Of a stretch of 64,000 nucleotides of DNA, positions 41,352 through 50,729 are shown piece after piece; position 1 is the first letter of the stretch, and each line of letters starts with the position of its first letter. The position numbers and the translations under genes are program-made. The notes beneath the pieces are model-generated. The model was given only the letters and a program-made list of their open reading frames with translations. It did no database searches and was not told where the DNA came from. Source of the stretch: Curtobacterium sp. ZW137 (lineage in GTDB: Bacteria > Actinomycetota > Actinomycetes > Actinomycetales > Microbacteriaceae); the NCBI RefSeq assembly GCF_003762905.1, contig NZ_RJKS01000001.1, forward strand, positions 930,001 through 994,000, in the 5' to 3' direction.

Positions 41352-42659
41352 ATGGCGGACCTGCAGCACTTCGGGTACTTCTTCTCGCGCGGGTTCGGCC
41401 CGCAGGCGTGGGGGCGGTCCGACTGGGACTGGGGCCACGACTGGACGAAGCCGGACCTGTACCAGCAGTCCGTGCGGGCGCTGGAGCAGGCCGGGATGGA
41501 CCTGGTCATCGCGGAGGACGCGATCTCGCTCGGGAACCCGTCGACGCTCGACCTGCGCATCCGGCAGGCGTACGGCGGCCCGAAGCACGACCCGCTGCTG
41601 CTCGCCCCGTACCTGTTCGCCGCGACCTCGCACATCGGGATCGCGCCGACCGTGAACGCGGGGATCACCCCGCCGTACCTCGCCGCACGGCAGTTCGCCA
41701 CGCTCGCGCACCTGTCGTCGGAGCGCCTCGGCATCAACGTCGTGACCGACGTCGGGAGCGCCCGGCACGCCGGCCTGCCGCCGCTCCCCCACGACCAGGC
41801 GTACGACCGCGCCGAGGAGTGGATCACCCTGCTCCGCCGGTTCTGGCACTCCTGGGGGTCCGACGGGTACGTCGGGTCACGCCCCGACTGGCACTTCGCG
41901 GACGGGCACGAGCTCGACGCGTTCCACCACGAGGGCGCGTACTTCACCGCCGACGGGCCGCTCAACGCGCTGCCGCTCGACTCCGATCCGATCGTCGTCT
42001 CCCCCGGCGGCTCCGGCCGCGGACTCGGGTTCGCCGGGACCCATTCGGACGTCCAGCTCGCGCTGGCGCCGCTGTCGGCGTCCGCGGTGTCGGACTACCG
42101 GGCGCGCGTGCTGTCGGCCGCTGCGGACGCCGGGCGCTCCCCGGACGAGCTCCGCATCCTGTTCGTCCTGAAGCCGGAGATCGCGGTGTCCCCGGAGGAG
42201 GCCGATCGCATCGTGGAAGCCTCCCTGCACCCGTCCGACGACGACCTCCGCACCGCCGCCATCGCGTGGTCGAGCGACTCCGAGACCGACCTGCTGGCGC
42301 TCGACCTCGACGCCCCGATCCCCGCGGGGACCTTCGGCGACCACGTCTCAGCGGGGACGATCCGGGGCCTCGTCGGTGACACACCGGACGCACCGCTCCG
42401 CGAGCTCCTGACGCGGAAGGCCCGCAAGGGGCGGGTGTCCTCCCGCTCGGGCTTCGTCGGGACCGCCGGGGAGTTCGCGGACTTCATCGAGGAGCTCGGC
42501 GCGGACGCGGACAACGACGGGATCATCTTCTCCGGCGACCTGCACCCGGCCCAGGTCCACCGGATGTTCGGCGACCTGGTACCGGTGCTGCGGCAGCGCG
42601 GACTCCTCCGGCGCGAGTACGGCGCCGGAGGGATCCGCGCGAACCTGTTCGACTTCTGA
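41352..42659 (+). CDS. LLM-class FMN-dependent monooxygenase (NtaA/SnaA/DmoA family)
   Basis: A 435-residue bacterial-luciferase-like monooxygenase. Family signs are FGYFFSRGFGPQAWG at the N-terminus, DLVIAEDAISLG, SSERLGINVVTDVGSARHAG and VVSPGGSGRGLGFAG. The group includes enzymes cleaving aminopolycarboxylates, dibenzothiophene sulfone or dimethyl sulfide with FMNH2 from a separate reductase; no reductase gene is visible nearby. The tight operon with a sulfhydrylase points to a sulfur compound as substrate, for instance one yielding methanethiol or sulfite (inference). Confidence 0.88.
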   Translation: MADLQHFGYFFSRGFGPQAWGRSDWDWGHDWTKPDLYQQSVRALEQAGMDLVIAEDAISLGNPSTLDLRIRQAYGGPKHDPLLLAPYLFAATSHIGIAPTVNAGITPPYLAARQFATLAHLSSERLGINVVTDVGSARHAGLPPLPHDQAYDRAEEWITLLRRFWHSWGSDGYVGSRPDWHFADGHELDAFHHEGAYFTADGPLNALPLDSDPIVVSPGGSGRGLGFAGTHSDVQLALAPLSASAVSDYRARVLSAAADAGRSPDELRILFVLKPEIAVSPEEADRIVEASLHPSDDDLRTAAIAWSSDSETDLLALDLDAPIPAGTFGDHVSAGTIRGLVGDTPDAPLRELLTRKARKGRVSSRSGFVGTAGEFADFIEELGADADNDGIIFSGDLHPAQVHRMFGDLVPVLRQRGLLRREYGAGGIRANLFDF

Positions 42660-42664
42660 CGGCG

Positions 42665-44332
42665 TCAGTGGCGGATCGGGTCCACCACCGAGGACTCCTC
42701 GGTGTCGCGGACGTCCTCGGCGGTGCGGAGGATCTCCTCACGCGGGGACGCCGAGTTGATCGCCCAGTAGTAGATGATCAGCGAGAAGACGGCGACCACG
42801 ACGATGTCGATCCAGAGCGGGAACACCGGGTTCGTCAGCGGACCGAAGTCACTGAGGAACACGATCAGCCCCATGCCGACCAGGTAGGGCAGCAGCCACT
42901 GGGCCGCCTTCCAGTCCCACCGCGGCCGGACGCTCGAAGCACCGCGGAACACGTTGTTGAGGATGATCACCGCGGCGCCGATCAGGATCGCGACGCCGAG
43001 CTTCCAGTCGGTGTCCCACCCGGTCCAGAGGATGATGAGGTTCGCGACGATGAACGCGATCGGTGAGAGCACCGTCGCCGCGGGCATCCGGTACGGACGC
43101 TCGATCTCGGGGATCCGCTTCCGGAACGCCCCGAGTGCGAGCGGCGCCCCGGCGTACATGAGCACCGACGCGCTCGTGATGAGGCTGACGAGCCCCTGCC
43201 ACGACGGGAACGGCGCGAAGCAGGCGCACCCGACGACGAACGCCGTGATGAGACCGACCCACGGCACGCCCTGCTTGGTCGTCCACTCGAACGCCTTCGG
43301 GAAGTAGCCGTTGCGGCTGAGGCCGTAGGAGATGCGCGACGTCGCCGTGACGTAGATCAGGCCGGTGCCTGCCGGCGAGATGATCGCGTCGATGAAGATG
43401 ATCACGGCCAGCCAGGTGATGCCCGCCGCCATCGCGATGTCCGCGAAGGGACCCGTGTACTTCGTGAAGTCCGCGGTCGCCCACGAGCCCTGGATCACCT
43501 CGGGTCGCAGCACGCCGAGGAACACGACCTGCAGCAGCAGGTAGATCACGAGGCCGATGAGCACCGACCCGATGACCGCGCGCGGGATGTCGCGCTTCGG
43601 GTTCTTGGCCTCGCCGGCGAGCTGGTCCGCCTGCTCGAAGCCGAGGAACGCGAAGATGATGCCCGACGTCGACACCGCCGCGAGGATGCCCTTCGCGCCC
43701 TCGGGCATGAAGCCGTCCGCCGCCGTGAAGTTCGAGCCGTGGAAGCCGCTGAACGCCAGGACGATGATGACGAGCAGCGGGATCGCGACCTTCCACCACG
43801 TGGCGGCAGAGTTCGTGTTCGCGAGGATCTTCACGCTGAGCAGGTTGATCACGGTGACGACCGCCATCAGCAACACCGCCACCGCTATGCCCGCGCCCGT
43901 CAGCAGCTGCTGCGTCTCGCCGTCCACCGTCGTGGTGTGCAGCCAGGGGTGCGCGAACTGCCAGTGCTGTGCGTACTTGATCATGGCCTCCACCTCGATC
44001 GGGGCGACCGTGACCGACTGCAGCCACGAGAACCAGCCGAACGAGGCTCCGGCGACGCCGCCGAAGGCGATGTGGGGGAACCGCGCTGTTCCGCCCGCGA
44101 TCGGGAACATGCCGCCGAGTTCGGCGTGCACGAGTGCGAGGACGAGGATCGCGACCCCGCCGATGAGCCACGAGATGATCGCCGCGGGGCCGGCGGTCTT
44201 GAGGGCTTCCTGCGAGCCGAAGAGCCAGCCGGAACCGATGATGGATCCGGTCGAGGCCCAGATGAGGCCGATGAAGCCGACGTTGCGCTTCAGCCCGGAA
44301 TCGGGCAGCGCCTGCGAGGTGGATGTAGCCAC
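42665..44332 (-). CDS. APC-superfamily amino-acid permease
   Basis: A 555-residue transporter with about twelve helices. The first helix motif reads GFIGLIWASTGSIIGSGWLF, and FAFLGFEQADQLAGEAKNPK is the APC consensus after helix 6. It most resembles proton-coupled amino-acid symporters. GTG 44332 is chosen because GGAGC lies five bases upstream; an ATG further upstream would add residues without helix content. It converges on the monooxygenase with a 5-base gap. A 7-11-7 dyad upstream may be its operator. Substrate unknown; sulfur amino acids would fit the neighbours but are unproven. Confidence 0.87.
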   Translation of the reverse strand: MATSTSQALPDSGLKRNVGFIGLIWASTGSIIGSGWLFGSQEALKTAGPAAIISWLIGGVAILVLALVHAELGGMFPIAGGTARFPHIAFGGVAGASFGWFSWLQSVTVAPIEVEAMIKYAQHWQFAHPWLHTTTVDGETQQLLTGAGIAVAVLLMAVVTVINLLSVKILANTNSAATWWKVAIPLLVIIVLAFSGFHGSNFTAADGFMPEGAKGILAAVSTSGIIFAFLGFEQADQLAGEAKNPKRDIPRAVIGSVLIGLVIYLLLQVVFLGVLRPEVIQGSWATADFTKYTGPFADIAMAAGITWLAVIIFIDAIISPAGTGLIYVTATSRISYGLSRNGYFPKAFEWTTKQGVPWVGLITAFVVGCACFAPFPSWQGLVSLITSASVLMYAGAPLALGAFRKRIPEIERPYRMPAATVLSPIAFIVANLIILWTGWDTDWKLGVAILIGAAVIILNNVFRGASSVRPRWDWKAAQWLLPYLVGMGLIVFLSDFGPLTNPVFPLWIDIVVVAVFSLIIYYWAINSASPREEILRTAEDVRDTEESSVVDPIRH

Positions 44333-44414
44333 AGTTGCTCCTGTCGAGATGAACCACGGCCCCTTTGCAGGGGTCGTGGTCATCGACTCTGGCACTGTGC
44401 GGCGTTCTCGGACG

Positions 44415-44439
44415 ATTTGTTAACGAGGTGGAAACAAAT
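44415..44439 (-). promoter_or_regulatory. Operator-like dyad upstream of the APC permease
   Basis: ATTTGTT (44415-44421) mirrors AACAAAT (44433-44439) with an 11-base spacer, AT-rich in a GC-rich genome, about 85 bases before GTG 44332. Confidence 0.45.
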
Positions 44440-44459
44440 GCCCTGTATAAGCACTCAGG

Positions 44460-45296
44460 CTAGGACTTCTTGGACTTCTTCTTGTCGCTCTTCTTGTCGG
44501 CCTTCTTCTTGTCGGACTTCTTGTCGCTCTTCTTGTCGGCCTTCTTCTTGTCGGACTTCTTCTTGTCGGCCTTCTTGCCGTCGTCCTTCTTCTTGCCGCT
44601 GTCCTGCTGCTTCGACTTCGGGCTCGGTGCGGGCGCGGGCGCTGGCGCTGGCACCGGCTCGGCCCCTGGCTCGTCCGGCGCATCCACGCCGTCCACCGGC
44701 TCGACGACGATCGCCGCACCGGTGTCCGCGAGGACGTCGACCGGCTGCTCGGTGAGCTCCGACGCCAACGCGTCCTCCACCCGCTCGACGGTGAGCTCGG
44801 CGGCGTCCTCGGCGAGGCGGACGAGGGCGGACGCGGCGCGGAGCCGGGTCGTGCTCTTCCGCGCCAGCACATCGGCCCGAGCGCCTTCGAGGAACGCGCG
44901 GAGCGAGCGCTCGACGGCCGATCGGCCCCGGGGCGCGGAACGGTCGAGGCGGTCGAGTTCGCCGGCGACCCCGGACACGTCGTCCTCGACGTGCTCGTGC
45001 CGGACGGACTCGATGAGTGCGGCGACGGCAGCGGCAGCGCGCTCGACGGCGGCGCTCCGCTGGTCGAGGACGACGAGCATCTCGAAGGTCGAGCCGTACG
45101 AGACGGTCTCGAGCCGGACCGGTTCGGCGCCCCTCCCCCGGATCACGAGGCGGGCATCGGGCGTCGGCAGCCAGGCGGTGAGCGCAGCGACCGTGGCGAC
45201 GGACCCCACGATGCGCTCGTACTCGGCCAGGCCGACTCGTTCCTGCTCTCGCAGCCGGACACGGATCGCGATCTCCTGCACGACGGGACCTTCCAC
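44460..45296 (-). CDS. Unknown protein with lysine-rich repeat tail
   Basis: A 278-residue protein. Residues 1-200 are helical and charged (IVGSVATVAALTAWLPTPDA, VIRGRGAEPVRLETVSYGST), without a recognised family. After an acidic Pro/Ala linker ([15 protein letters not shown]) the last about 50 residues are almost only Lys, Asp and Ser in KKADKK/KKSDKK units. Such tails are seen in histone-like or nucleic-acid-binding proteins. GTG 45296 is given as start; TACGCT at 45337-45332 on the minus strand is a likely -10. Function unknown. Confidence 0.6.
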   Translation of the reverse strand: MEGPVVQEIAIRVRLREQERVGLAEYERIVGSVATVAALTAWLPTPDARLVIRGRGAEPVRLETVSYGSTFEMLVVLDQRSAAVERAAAAVAALIESVRHEHVEDDVSGVAGELDRLDRSAPRGRSAVERSLRAFLEGARADVLARKSTTRLRAASALVRLAEDAAELTVERVEDALASELTEQPVDVLADTGAAIVVEPVDGVDAPDEPGAEPVPAPAPAPAPSPKSKQQDSGKKKDDGKKADKKKSDKKKADKKSDKKSDKKKADKKSDKKKSKKS

Positions 45297-45398
45297 TCAC
45301 GGGCGCCGGCGTGTTCCTGCGCCTGGTGCGGAGCGTAGTCCTGCCGGGTGAACCGGAGGGGCGACCACGGTGTGACAGCGGCTGCGTCGCTACGGCGT

Positions 45399-45776
45399 TG
45401 GTGGAGATGGGGGGAATCGAACCCCCGTCCATCGCTGCAATTCGACGTCTTCTACGGGCGTATCCGGATGATTCGTTCTGCTCGGCCCCGTCCTTTGCTA
45501 CCGGCTTCTAGGACGACGGGCCCAGTCTCAGTGCAAGTCCCGCACGGCCCTGAGGCGCAACCGTGCAGCAAGCCCCCTGGATGACGCCGGAACTCAGGTT
45601 AGGAGACGATCACCTGGCCGACGGACTTCATGTGCTGGGCTGCTTACGCAGCGAGAGCGAAGTCAGTGCGCTTGGAATTGGCACTTGTTGTTTTCCACGG
45701 ATCGTTCACGAGATAACCGTGGGTCCTCGGCCCGCTTCCCGTCGGCACACAGGCGATGTCGAAACCGATCATCCCC
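45399..45776 (-). ncRNA. ssrA: tmRNA (SsrA)
   Basis: A 378-nt transfer-messenger RNA. The 5' end GGGGATGATCGGTTTCGACA matches the tmRNA consensus. The 3' end has a T-arm (GGGTTCGATTCCC) and ends CATCTCCACCA, so CCA is encoded. The acceptor stem pairs GGGGATG with CATCTCC (one G-U). The tag frame at 45682-45644 reads ANSKRTDFALAA then TAA, with the usual ALAA degradation signal. It rescues stalled ribosomes with SmpB, encoded 96 bases upstream on the same strand. Confidence 0.96.
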
Positions 45777-45822
45777 GTACGGGCCGAACAGCGAGCCGCT
45801 GTCACACTGTGGAGTTTTCAAG

Positions 45823-45838
45823 GCCTGCTTCCGCAGGC
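45823..45838 (-). terminator. smpB terminator hairpin
   Basis: On the minus strand GCCTGC-GGAA-GCAGGC, a 6-bp stem with a GNRA tetraloop, then CTTGAAAA. Lies between smpB and ssrA. Confidence 0.45.
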
Positions 45839-45872
45839 AGCTGTTCAGTCTACCGAACGAACTGGGCGTCCG

Positions 45873-46349
45873 CTAGTCGCCGAGGCGGTTCTTGGTGCGC
45901 ATGGCCCGCTCGGCCTCGCGCTTGTCGGTCTTCTCACGGAGGGCCTGGCGCTTGTCGAACTCGCGCTTGCCCTTCGCGACCGCGATCTCCACCTTGGCCC
46001 GGCCGTCGTGGAAGTAGATCTGCAGCGGGACGAGCGTGTACCCGCCCTGCTGGGTCTTGTGCGAGATCTTCACGATCTCCTGCTTGTGGAGGAGCAGCTT
46101 CCGCTTGCGCCGAGGTGCGTGGTTGTTCCACGTGCCCTCGGTGTACTCGGGGATGTGCACGGCGTCGAGCCAGGCTTCCCCGGCGTCGACGAAGGCGTAC
46201 CCGTCGACGAGCGATGCCCGGCCTTCGCGGAGGGACTTCACCTCGGTGCCGGAGAGCACCATGCCCGCCTCGTACGTGTCCTCGATGAGGTAGTCGTGGC
46301 GCGCACGACGGTTCGTCGCCACGATCTTCTCGCCGCGTTCCTTCGCCAT
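45873..46349 (-). CDS. smpB: SsrA-binding protein SmpB
   Basis: A 158-residue tmRNA partner that binds the tRNA-like domain and delivers it to stalled ribosomes. Family motifs: [36 protein letters not shown], and the C-terminal tail [19 protein letters not shown] that enters the empty mRNA channel. GAGGAGA precedes ATG 46349. It sits downstream of ftsEX and upstream of ssrA, the usual actinobacterial order. Confidence 0.96.
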   Translation of the reverse strand: MAKERGEKIVATNRRARHDYLIEDTYEAGMVLSGTEVKSLREGRASLVDGYAFVDAGEAWLDAVHIPEYTEGTWNNHAPRRKRKLLLHKQEIVKISHKTQQGGYTLVPLQIYFHDGRAKVEIAVAKGKREFDKRQALREKTDKREAERAMRTKNRLGD

Positions 46350-46484
46350 GCGCGTCTCCTCTCGCTGGTCCGCTGCCGGTGTGCAGCCCTACAGCCTACT
46401 GAACAACCGCGGCCCGCCGCACCTTCCCGGCGCGGCGCGGCCCCGGGACGGCGCGGCGGGGCCCCGGGACGGCGCGGCGCGGCG

Positions 46485-47399
46485 TCAGACCTTGAGGTAC
46501 CGGCGGATCGCGATCGACGCGGACACCGCAGCGAGGATCACACCGATGACGATCACGGCCGGCACCACGATCGCGGCGTCGCTCATCCCGATGAACGCCG
46601 TGCCGGTGAACCGCTTCGTCAGGTAGTTCCGGACGAAGAACCAGACCACCGCGGTGATCGCGCCGCCGGCAAGGACTGCTCCGATTGCCGCGGCGATCAC
46701 CCCCTCGAGCACGAAGGGTGTCTGGATGAACCGGTTCGACGCGCCCACCAGTCGCATGATCCCGAGTTCGCGCCGTCGACTGAACGCGGACAACCGGATC
46801 GTCGTGGCGATGAGCAGCACGGCCGCGATGAGCATCAGCGCCGCGATGCCGATCGCCGTGTAGGAGGACGCGTTCAGCAGGTTGAAGATCGGCTGCAGGT
46901 ACCCGCGTTGGTCCACGACGCTCTGCACGCCGGCGACCTTCGACAGGCTCTCCTGCAGCACGTCCGCCTGCGACGGGTTCTTCAGGTTCACCCAGTACGT
47001 CTCGTTGAGGTACTCGGGCTTGACGAACTCCGTGGCCGGCGAGTCCTTGAACTGCTGCTTGAAGCGGGTGTACGCCTGCTGCTGGTCCTCGTAGTACGTC
47101 TTCTCGATGTACGGCGCGAGCGTGGAGCCCTTGAGCTGCTCCTCGACCTGCTCGCGCTGGTCGTCGGTGGCCTTCGCCCCCGTGCAGTTGCCGGTGGTGT
47201 CGGTGTCGGTGCACAGGTACACGGCGACCTGCGCCCGGTCGTACCAGTACCCCTTCATCTGGTTGATCTGCATCTGGAGCAGGATCGCGGTGCCCACGAA
47301 GGTGAGCGAGATGAAGGTGACCAGGACGACCGAGACGACCATCGAGGCGTTCCGCCGGAGGCCGGAACCGACCTCGGACATGACGAGCCCGAGCCTCAT
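46485..47399 (-). CDS. ftsX: Cell-division protein FtsX
   Basis: A 304-residue membrane subunit of the FtsEX complex, which activates peptidoglycan hydrolases at the septum. Four transmembrane helices are visible: [20 protein letters not shown] near the N-terminus and three near the C-terminus. The extracellular loop lies at about 45-170 and holds two cysteines ([14 protein letters not shown]) that could form a disulfide. The post-helix motif [20 protein letters not shown] is the FtsX signature. Start overlaps the ftsE stop (ATGA). Confidence 0.94.
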   Translation of the reverse strand: MRLGLVMSEVGSGLRRNASMVVSVVLVTFISLTFVGTAILLQMQINQMKGYWYDRAQVAVYLCTDTDTTGNCTGAKATDDQREQVEEQLKGSTLAPYIEKTYYEDQQQAYTRFKQQFKDSPATEFVKPEYLNETYWVNLKNPSQADVLQESLSKVAGVQSVVDQRGYLQPIFNLLNASSYTAIGIAALMLIAAVLLIATTIRLSAFSRRRELGIMRLVGASNRFIQTPFVLEGVIAAAIGAVLAGGAITAVVWFFVRNYLTKRFTGTAFIGMSDAAIVVPAVIVIGVILAAVSASIAIRRYLKV

Positions 47400-48154
47400 C
47401 GGATGAGCCCCGGGATGGTCTGGATGCCGGTCGTGTTCGAGACGCCGGCCTGCTGGATGGTCGGCAGCGCCTGGGTCTGGTACCCGCCGGACTGCTCGTC
47501 GCGGAGGACGACGCCCCCGGAGAGCTCGATCACCCGGCGCTGCATCTGGTTGACGATGCTGGCGTCGTGCGTCGCCATGAGCACGGTGGTGCCTCCCTGG
47601 TTGATGCGTTCGAGGAGCGCCATGATGCCCGCCGACGTGGTCGGGTCGAGGTTGCCGGTGGGCTCGTCGGCGAGGAGCACCGACGGCTTGTTGACGACGG
47701 CGCGGGCGATCGCCACGCGCTGCTGCTCACCACCGGAGAGTTCGTGCGGCATGCGGGTGGCCTTGCCGTTCAGGCCGACGAGCTTCAGCACGTCGGTGAC
47801 GGCTTCGCTGATGAAGCCCTTGCTCTTGCCGATCACCTGCAGCGAGAACGCGACGTTGTCGAAGACGTTCTTGTTCGGCAGCAGCCGGAAGTCCTGGAAG
47901 ACCACGCCGAGGTTCCGTCGGAAGTACGGCACCTTCCGCGAGGACAGGGCACCGAGGCGCTGACCGAGCACGTGGATCTGGCCGCGCGTCGGCTTCTCCT
48001 CCTTGAGCACGAGGCGCAGGAAGCTCGACTTCCCGGAGCCGGACGCGCCGACGAGGAAGACGAACTCGCCCTTGAGGATCTCGAGGGTGATGTTGTCGAG
48101 CGCGGGACTCGGGTTGCCCGAGTACAGCTTGGTGACCTGGTCGAATTTGATCAT
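47396..48154 (-). CDS. ftsE: Cell-division ATP-binding protein FtsE
   Basis: A 252-residue ABC ATPase partner of FtsX. Walker A is [16 protein letters not shown], signature [14 protein letters not shown], Walker [12 protein letters not shown], and H-loop MATHD. It is about 20 residues longer than typical FtsE: after [17 protein letters not shown] it carries a Gln/Thr/Ser-rich tail ([12 protein letters not shown]), found in some Microbacteriaceae. TACCCT lies nine bases before ATG 48154, so the leader is minimal. Confidence 0.95.
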   Translation of the reverse strand: MIKFDQVTKLYSGNPSPALDNITLEILKGEFVFLVGASGSGKSSFLRLVLKEEKPTRGQIHVLGQRLGALSSRKVPYFRRNLGVVFQDFRLLPNKNVFDNVAFSLQVIGKSKGFISEAVTDVLKLVGLNGKATRMPHELSGGEQQRVAIARAVVNKPSVLLADEPTGNLDPTTSAGIMALLERINQGGTTVLMATHDASIVNQMQRRVIELSGGVVLRDEQSGGYQTQALPTIQQAGVSNTTGIQTIPGLIR

Positions 48155-48163
48155 GACCGGATC

Positions 48164-48169
48164 AGGGTA
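48164..48169 (-). promoter_or_regulatory. -10 hexamer of ftsE
   Basis: TACCCT on the minus strand, nine bases before ATG 48154. Confidence 0.45.
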
Positions 48170-48227
48170 GGTCGCCCCGCTTGGAAAGCAAGCGAGGCGC
48201 GCGGCTCACGTCCGTCAGCGGCCGCGC

Positions 48228-49337
48228 TCAGGACTCCACCGACTGCTTCCGCCAGCGGATGCCGGCGTTGATGAACCCGTCGAGGTCGCCGTCGAACACC
48301 GCTGAGGGGTTGTTCACCTCGTGCTCGCTCCGGAGGTCCTTGACCATCTGGTACGGCGCGAGGACGTACGAGCGGATCTGGTCGCCCCAGCTCGCCGTGA
48401 TGTTGCCGGCGAGCTCCTTCTTCTTCGCGTTCTCCTCTTCCTTCTTCAGGAGCAGGAGGCGCGACTGCAGCACGCGCATGGCGGCCGCACGGTTCTGGAT
48501 CTGCGACTTCTCGTTCTGCATCGAGACGACGGTGCCCGTCGGCAGGTGGGTCAGGCGGACCGCGGAGTCCGTCGTGTTGACGGACTGTCCGCCGGGGCCC
48601 GACGAGCGGAACACGTCGACGCGGATGTCGTTCTCCGGGATGTCGATGACGGCGGTCTCCGGCATGAGCGGGATGACCTCGACCGCGGCGAAGGACGTCT
48701 GGCGCTTGCCGGCGGCACCGAACGGCGACATCCGGACGAGGCGGTGCGTGCCGGCCTCCACCGAGAGCGTGCCGAAGGCGTGCGGCGCGTCGACCTCGAA
48801 CGTGGCGGACTTGATGCCCGCTTCTTCCGCGTAGGAGGTGTCCATCACGGTGGTCTTGTAGCCGTGCTGTTCCGCGTACCGCAGGTACATGCGCATCAGC
48901 ATCTCGGCGAAGTCCGCGGCGTCGACACCACCGGCACCGGCGCGGATCGTGATGACGGCGGGGCGGTCGTCGTACTCGCCGTCGAGGAGCGTCTGCACCT
49001 CGAGGTCACCCATGGTCTTGGTGATGGCCTTGAGCTCGGCGGCCGCTTCGTCGGCGGAGTCCTGGTCGTCGCCCTCGTTCGCCATCTCGATCAGCACTTC
49101 GAGGTCGTCGATGCGCTGCTCGGTGTCGGTGATCTTCTTCAGCTCCGACTGCCGGTGCGAGAGCGCGCTCGTCACCTGCTGCGCGTGCTCGACGTCGTCC
49201 CAGAGGTCCTGGGCCCCGGCCTGCTCGCTGAGGTCGGCGATCTCGCGCTGCAGGCGGTCGACGTCGACCACCGAGCGGATGTTGCCGAAGGTCTCTCGGA
49301 GGGCGGAGATCTGCTCGGTGAAGTCCAGTTCGACCAT
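48228..49337 (-). CDS. prfB: Peptide chain release factor 2
   Basis: A 369-residue release factor recognising UGA and UAA. The stop-codon-reading tripeptide SPF is at residues 204-206 ([10 protein letters not shown]), and the catalytic GGQ motif at about 249-251 ([16 protein letters not shown]). The gene is a single open frame from ATG 49337, so the autoregulatory frameshift of many bacterial prfB genes is absent, as usual in actinobacteria. TAGACT lies eight bases upstream (leaderless). Confidence 0.95.
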   Translation of the reverse strand: MVELDFTEQISALRETFGNIRSVVDVDRLQREIADLSEQAGAQDLWDDVEHAQQVTSALSHRQSELKKITDTEQRIDDLEVLIEMANEGDDQDSADEAAAELKAITKTMGDLEVQTLLDGEYDDRPAVITIRAGAGGVDAADFAEMLMRMYLRYAEQHGYKTTVMDTSYAEEAGIKSATFEVDAPHAFGTLSVEAGTHRLVRMSPFGAAGKRQTSFAAVEVIPLMPETAVIDIPENDIRVDVFRSSGPGGQSVNTTDSAVRLTHLPTGTVVSMQNEKSQIQNRAAAMRVLQSRLLLLKKEEENAKKKELAGNITASWGDQIRSYVLAPYQMVKDLRSEHEVNNPSAVFDGDLDGFINAGIRWRKQSVES

Positions 49338-49345
49338 GGTCAGCG

Positions 49346-49351
49346 AGTCTA
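49346..49351 (-). promoter_or_regulatory. -10 hexamer of prfB (leaderless)
   Basis: TAGACT on the minus strand, eight bases before ATG 49337. Confidence 0.5.
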
Positions 49352-49444
49352 CCGGCGCGCGCGGGACACGGACGACGGCCTGGAGGCCCGGTGCGGGCCC
49401 GCCCCGCCGGTCGCGGTGGTCCTCCCCCACACTCCGGCACGACC

Positions 49445-49450
49445 TACGCT
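49445..49450 (+). promoter_or_regulatory. -10 hexamer of the DUF5997-like gene (leaderless)
   Basis: TACGCT, six bases before ATG 49457. Confidence 0.55.
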
Positions 49451-49456
49451 TGACGG

Positions 49457-49819
49457 ATGCTCTCCCGACGCGACGCCGCCGTTCGACTCGACATCCCCAT
49501 CGAGATGGCGACGCACCACGGGATCCCCTCGCGACTCAGCGAAGCCGAACTCGACGCCATCGAGCAGGACCCGCCGGCCTGGCTCGTGCAGTCCCGGGCC
49601 AACCGCACGGGCGCCAAGAAGGTCTGGGTGCACCTCGTGTGCGCGGTCTGCGGGTACGACGAGACGGCGCGGCCGAAGAAGTGGTGGCCGGACTGGGACC
49701 ACCTGGTCTGCGACTACCACGCGCCGTACCAGGCGCCCGAACCCACCGCCGGGTACGTCCGGCGTGAGGTCGAGGGCATCGGCAGCCGGTTCGTCGCCCT
49801 CGTCGACGAGAAGCCCTAG
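49457..49819 (+). CDS. DUF5997-like conserved actinobacterial protein
   Basis: A 120-residue protein with [19 protein letters not shown] and a cysteine pair CAVCGY, then [15 protein letters not shown], suggesting a small metal site. This pattern resembles DUF5997, conserved in actinobacteria and of unknown function; assignment is from memory of the pattern. Its last 17 bases are tandemly duplicated, and the stop of the convergent sigma-factor gene lies in the second copy. Confidence 0.7.
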   Translation: MLSRRDAAVRLDIPIEMATHHGIPSRLSEAELDAIEQDPPAWLVQSRANRTGAKKVWVHLVCAVCGYDETARPKKWWPDWDHLVCDYHAPYQAPEPTAGYVRREVEGIGSRFVALVDEKP

Positions 49820-49836
49820 TCGACGAGAAGCCCTAG
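49803..49836. repeat. 17-bp perfect tandem duplication across a stop codon
   Basis: TCGACGAGAAGCCCTAG occurs at 49803-49819 and 49820-49836. The first TAG ends the DUF5997-like gene; CTA in the second copy (49833-49835) is the stop codon of the convergent ECF41-type gene. Confidence 0.9.
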
Positions 49837-50729
49837 TCCTCGCGCGGTGGTGCTTGCAGGTGTCGGAGCTTGACCGGGTTCCGGACGACGTAGATCGCTT
49901 GGAGCAGCCCGTCGGCGACGTCGAACTGGAACGTCGTCGTGATCGCGGCGTGCTCGGCGAAGAGGACGGCGTCGAGGCCGTTGAGCTCCGTGGGGACCGC
50001 CACGGAGGTCGATCCGTGCTTCTCGGCGAGCCCGAGGACGAACCGCGCCGTCTTCTCCGCGCCGACGACGGGGCGGAGCGCGGACGTGGCGTTGCCGCCA
50101 CCGTCGGACACCAGCACGACGTCCGGGGCGAGCGTGCCGAGCAGCGTCTCGACGTCGCCGGTGCTCGCGGCTCGGAGGAACTGGTCGACCACCCGTCGGT
50201 GCTCGGCGGCGCTGACCTCGTTCCGTGGAGGGCGGTTCTGCACCCGACCCCGTGCACGGTGCACGAGCTGCCGGGTGGCTGGTTCGCTCCGACGCAACAC
50301 CGCGGCGATCATCGGGTACGGGAAGTCGAACACCTCCTTCAGCAGGAAGCCGATCCGTTCGTCGTCGCTGAGGCGCTGCAGCATGACGAGGAGCGCGGTC
50401 GACACCGCGTCGGCCTGCAGCGCCATCCGTTCCGGGTCGTCGGGAGCGTCGTCCCGGGACGCACCGGTGATGAGGGGCTCCGGGAGCCACGGGCCGATGT
50501 AGTCCTCCCGGCGACGCGCACTCGTGCGCAGGGAGTTCCGGGCCTGGTTCGCGGCGATCGTGGCGAGGTACGCACGGCCGTCCGCCACGTCGGCGTCGGC
50601 CGACTGCCATCGCAGGTACGTCTCCTGCGTCACGTCCTCGGCGTCGGCCACCGACCCGGTGATGTCGTACGCGATGGTGAAGACGAGTCCGCGATGCTGC
50701 TGGAACACATCCGCCCGAGTCAGTTCCAC
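49833..50729 (-). CDS. ECF41/SigJ-type sigma factor with SnoaL-like C-terminal domain
   Basis: A 298-residue group 4 sigma factor. Region 2: DITGSVADAEDVTQETYLRW; region 4: LLKEVFDFPYPMIAAVLRRS. It carries the two ECF41 hallmarks: WLPEP (81-85) in the linker, and DGGG (209-212) in a C-terminal SnoaL/NTF2-like domain that in this group tunes activity in place of an anti-sigma factor. GTG 50729 has GGAGGA eight bases upstream. It overlaps the upstream oxidoreductase gene by ten bases, the usual ECF41 neighbour type. The signal is unknown. Confidence 0.88.
   Translation of the reverse strand: MELTRADVFQQHRGLVFTIAYDITGSVADAEDVTQETYLRWQSADADVADGRAYLATIAANQARNSLRTSARRREDYIGPWLPEPLITGASRDDAPDDPERMALQADAVSTALLVMLQRLSDDERIGFLLKEVFDFPYPMIAAVLRRSEPATRQLVHRARGRVQNRPPRNEVSAAEHRRVVDQFLRAASTGDVETLLGTLAPDVVLVSDGGGNATSALRPVVGAEKTARFVLGLAEKHGSTSVAVPTELNGLDAVLFAEHAAITTTFQFDVADGLLQAIYVVRNPVKLRHLQAPPRED

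Noticed and set aside
45400-45480. A tRNA gene at the TTCGATTCCCCCC T-arm
   Set aside because: The T-arm belongs to the 3' end of tmRNA; no anticodon arm is present at tRNA distance.
48228-49337. Programmed frameshift in prfB
   Set aside because: The gene is one continuous frame; no internal early UGA with a slippery CUU is present.
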